A DNA stretch of 14,137 nt from an uncultured Collinsella sp. (GTDB taxonomy: Bacteria; Actinomycetota; Coriobacteriia; Coriobacteriales; Coriobacteriaceae): the NCBI GenBank assembly GCA_900548365.1, contig URKM01000050.1:1-14137 (forward strand). The letters run 5' to 3'. Shown piece by piece: positions 14,083-14,137 of the stretch. The position numbers were made by a program, and so were the translations under genes. The notes under the pieces are model-generated. The model saw only the letters and a program-made list of their open reading frames with translations. It made no database searches and was not told the DNA's origin. The stretch's first letter is position 1. Each line of letters opens with the position of its first letter.

Positions 14083-14137
14083 TGAACTGCACCCCGAAAC
14101 TTGGACGCGATAAATCATAACCGCTAGGCGGCCTCCC
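14083..14137 (+). mobile_element. Probable outer end of an IS3/IS150-type insertion sequence
   Basis: TGAACTGCACCCCGAA, followed by ACTTGGAC (14083-14106), closely resembles the terminal inverted repeat of IS150-group elements as I recall it (TGTACTGCACCC ... GTTGGAC). The outermost TG is on the left, so the element would extend to the right beyond the window. No transposase codons are visible in the 30 nt that remain, and the target duplication and other end cannot be checked, so it could also be a remnant. Confidence 0.5.

Overview
The window is GC-rich with strongly GC-biased third codon positions and densely packed genes. It has Gram-positive-type phosphotransacetylase and arginine deiminase genes and no outer-membrane functions. 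This fits a high-GC anaerobic or fermentative actinobacterium, and I favour the class Coriobacteriia (Collinsella/Olsenella-like). That assignment is inferred from gene content and composition and was not tested by any search.

Layout, left to right. (1) 1-424, minus strand: the 5' third of arginine deiminase (arcA), running off the left edge, with a good promoter and a leader containing four mutually complementary segments. (2) A gene-free, comparatively AT-rich stretch to 972. (3) 973-8885, plus strand: polyphosphate kinase (ppk1, with an unusual C-terminal tail), an RlmD-type rRNA uracil-C5 methyltransferase, a DJ-1/PfpI-family protein, a Maf nucleotide pyrophosphatase, a P1/S58-family self-processing peptidase and an APC-family basic amino-acid antiporter. 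(4) A perfect bidirectional terminator at 8946-8974, then two convergent minus-strand genes: UDP-galactopyranose mutase (glf) and a family-2 glycosyltransferase translationally coupled to it. (5) Divergent from glf, phosphate acetyltransferase (pta, plus strand). (6) 12553-13386: no convincing gene, but a long hairpin, a 34-nt tandem repeat and an AT-rich segment. (7) A universal stress protein gene (13387-13869), then GC-rich degenerate repeats and, at the right edge, what looks like the outer end of an IS3/IS150-type insertion sequence.

How the genes relate. arcA plus the ArcD-like antiporter suggest arginine/ornithine exchange and ATP from the deiminase route. pta gives acetyl phosphate and, with an acetate kinase not seen here, substrate-level ATP. 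ppk1 stores phosphate-bond energy. glf and its partner GT2 gene point to a galactofuranose-containing surface glycan or glycolipid. The other genes are housekeeping or stress functions.

I found no undescribed multi-gene system. The more unusual signals are non-coding or domain-level: the arcA leader, the PPK tail, a triple 17-nt repeat after maf, the symmetric glf/pta promoter region, and the repeat-rich intergenic sequences near the right end. Long antisense ORFs opposite ppk, rlmD, pta, glf and others are GC-bias shadows.
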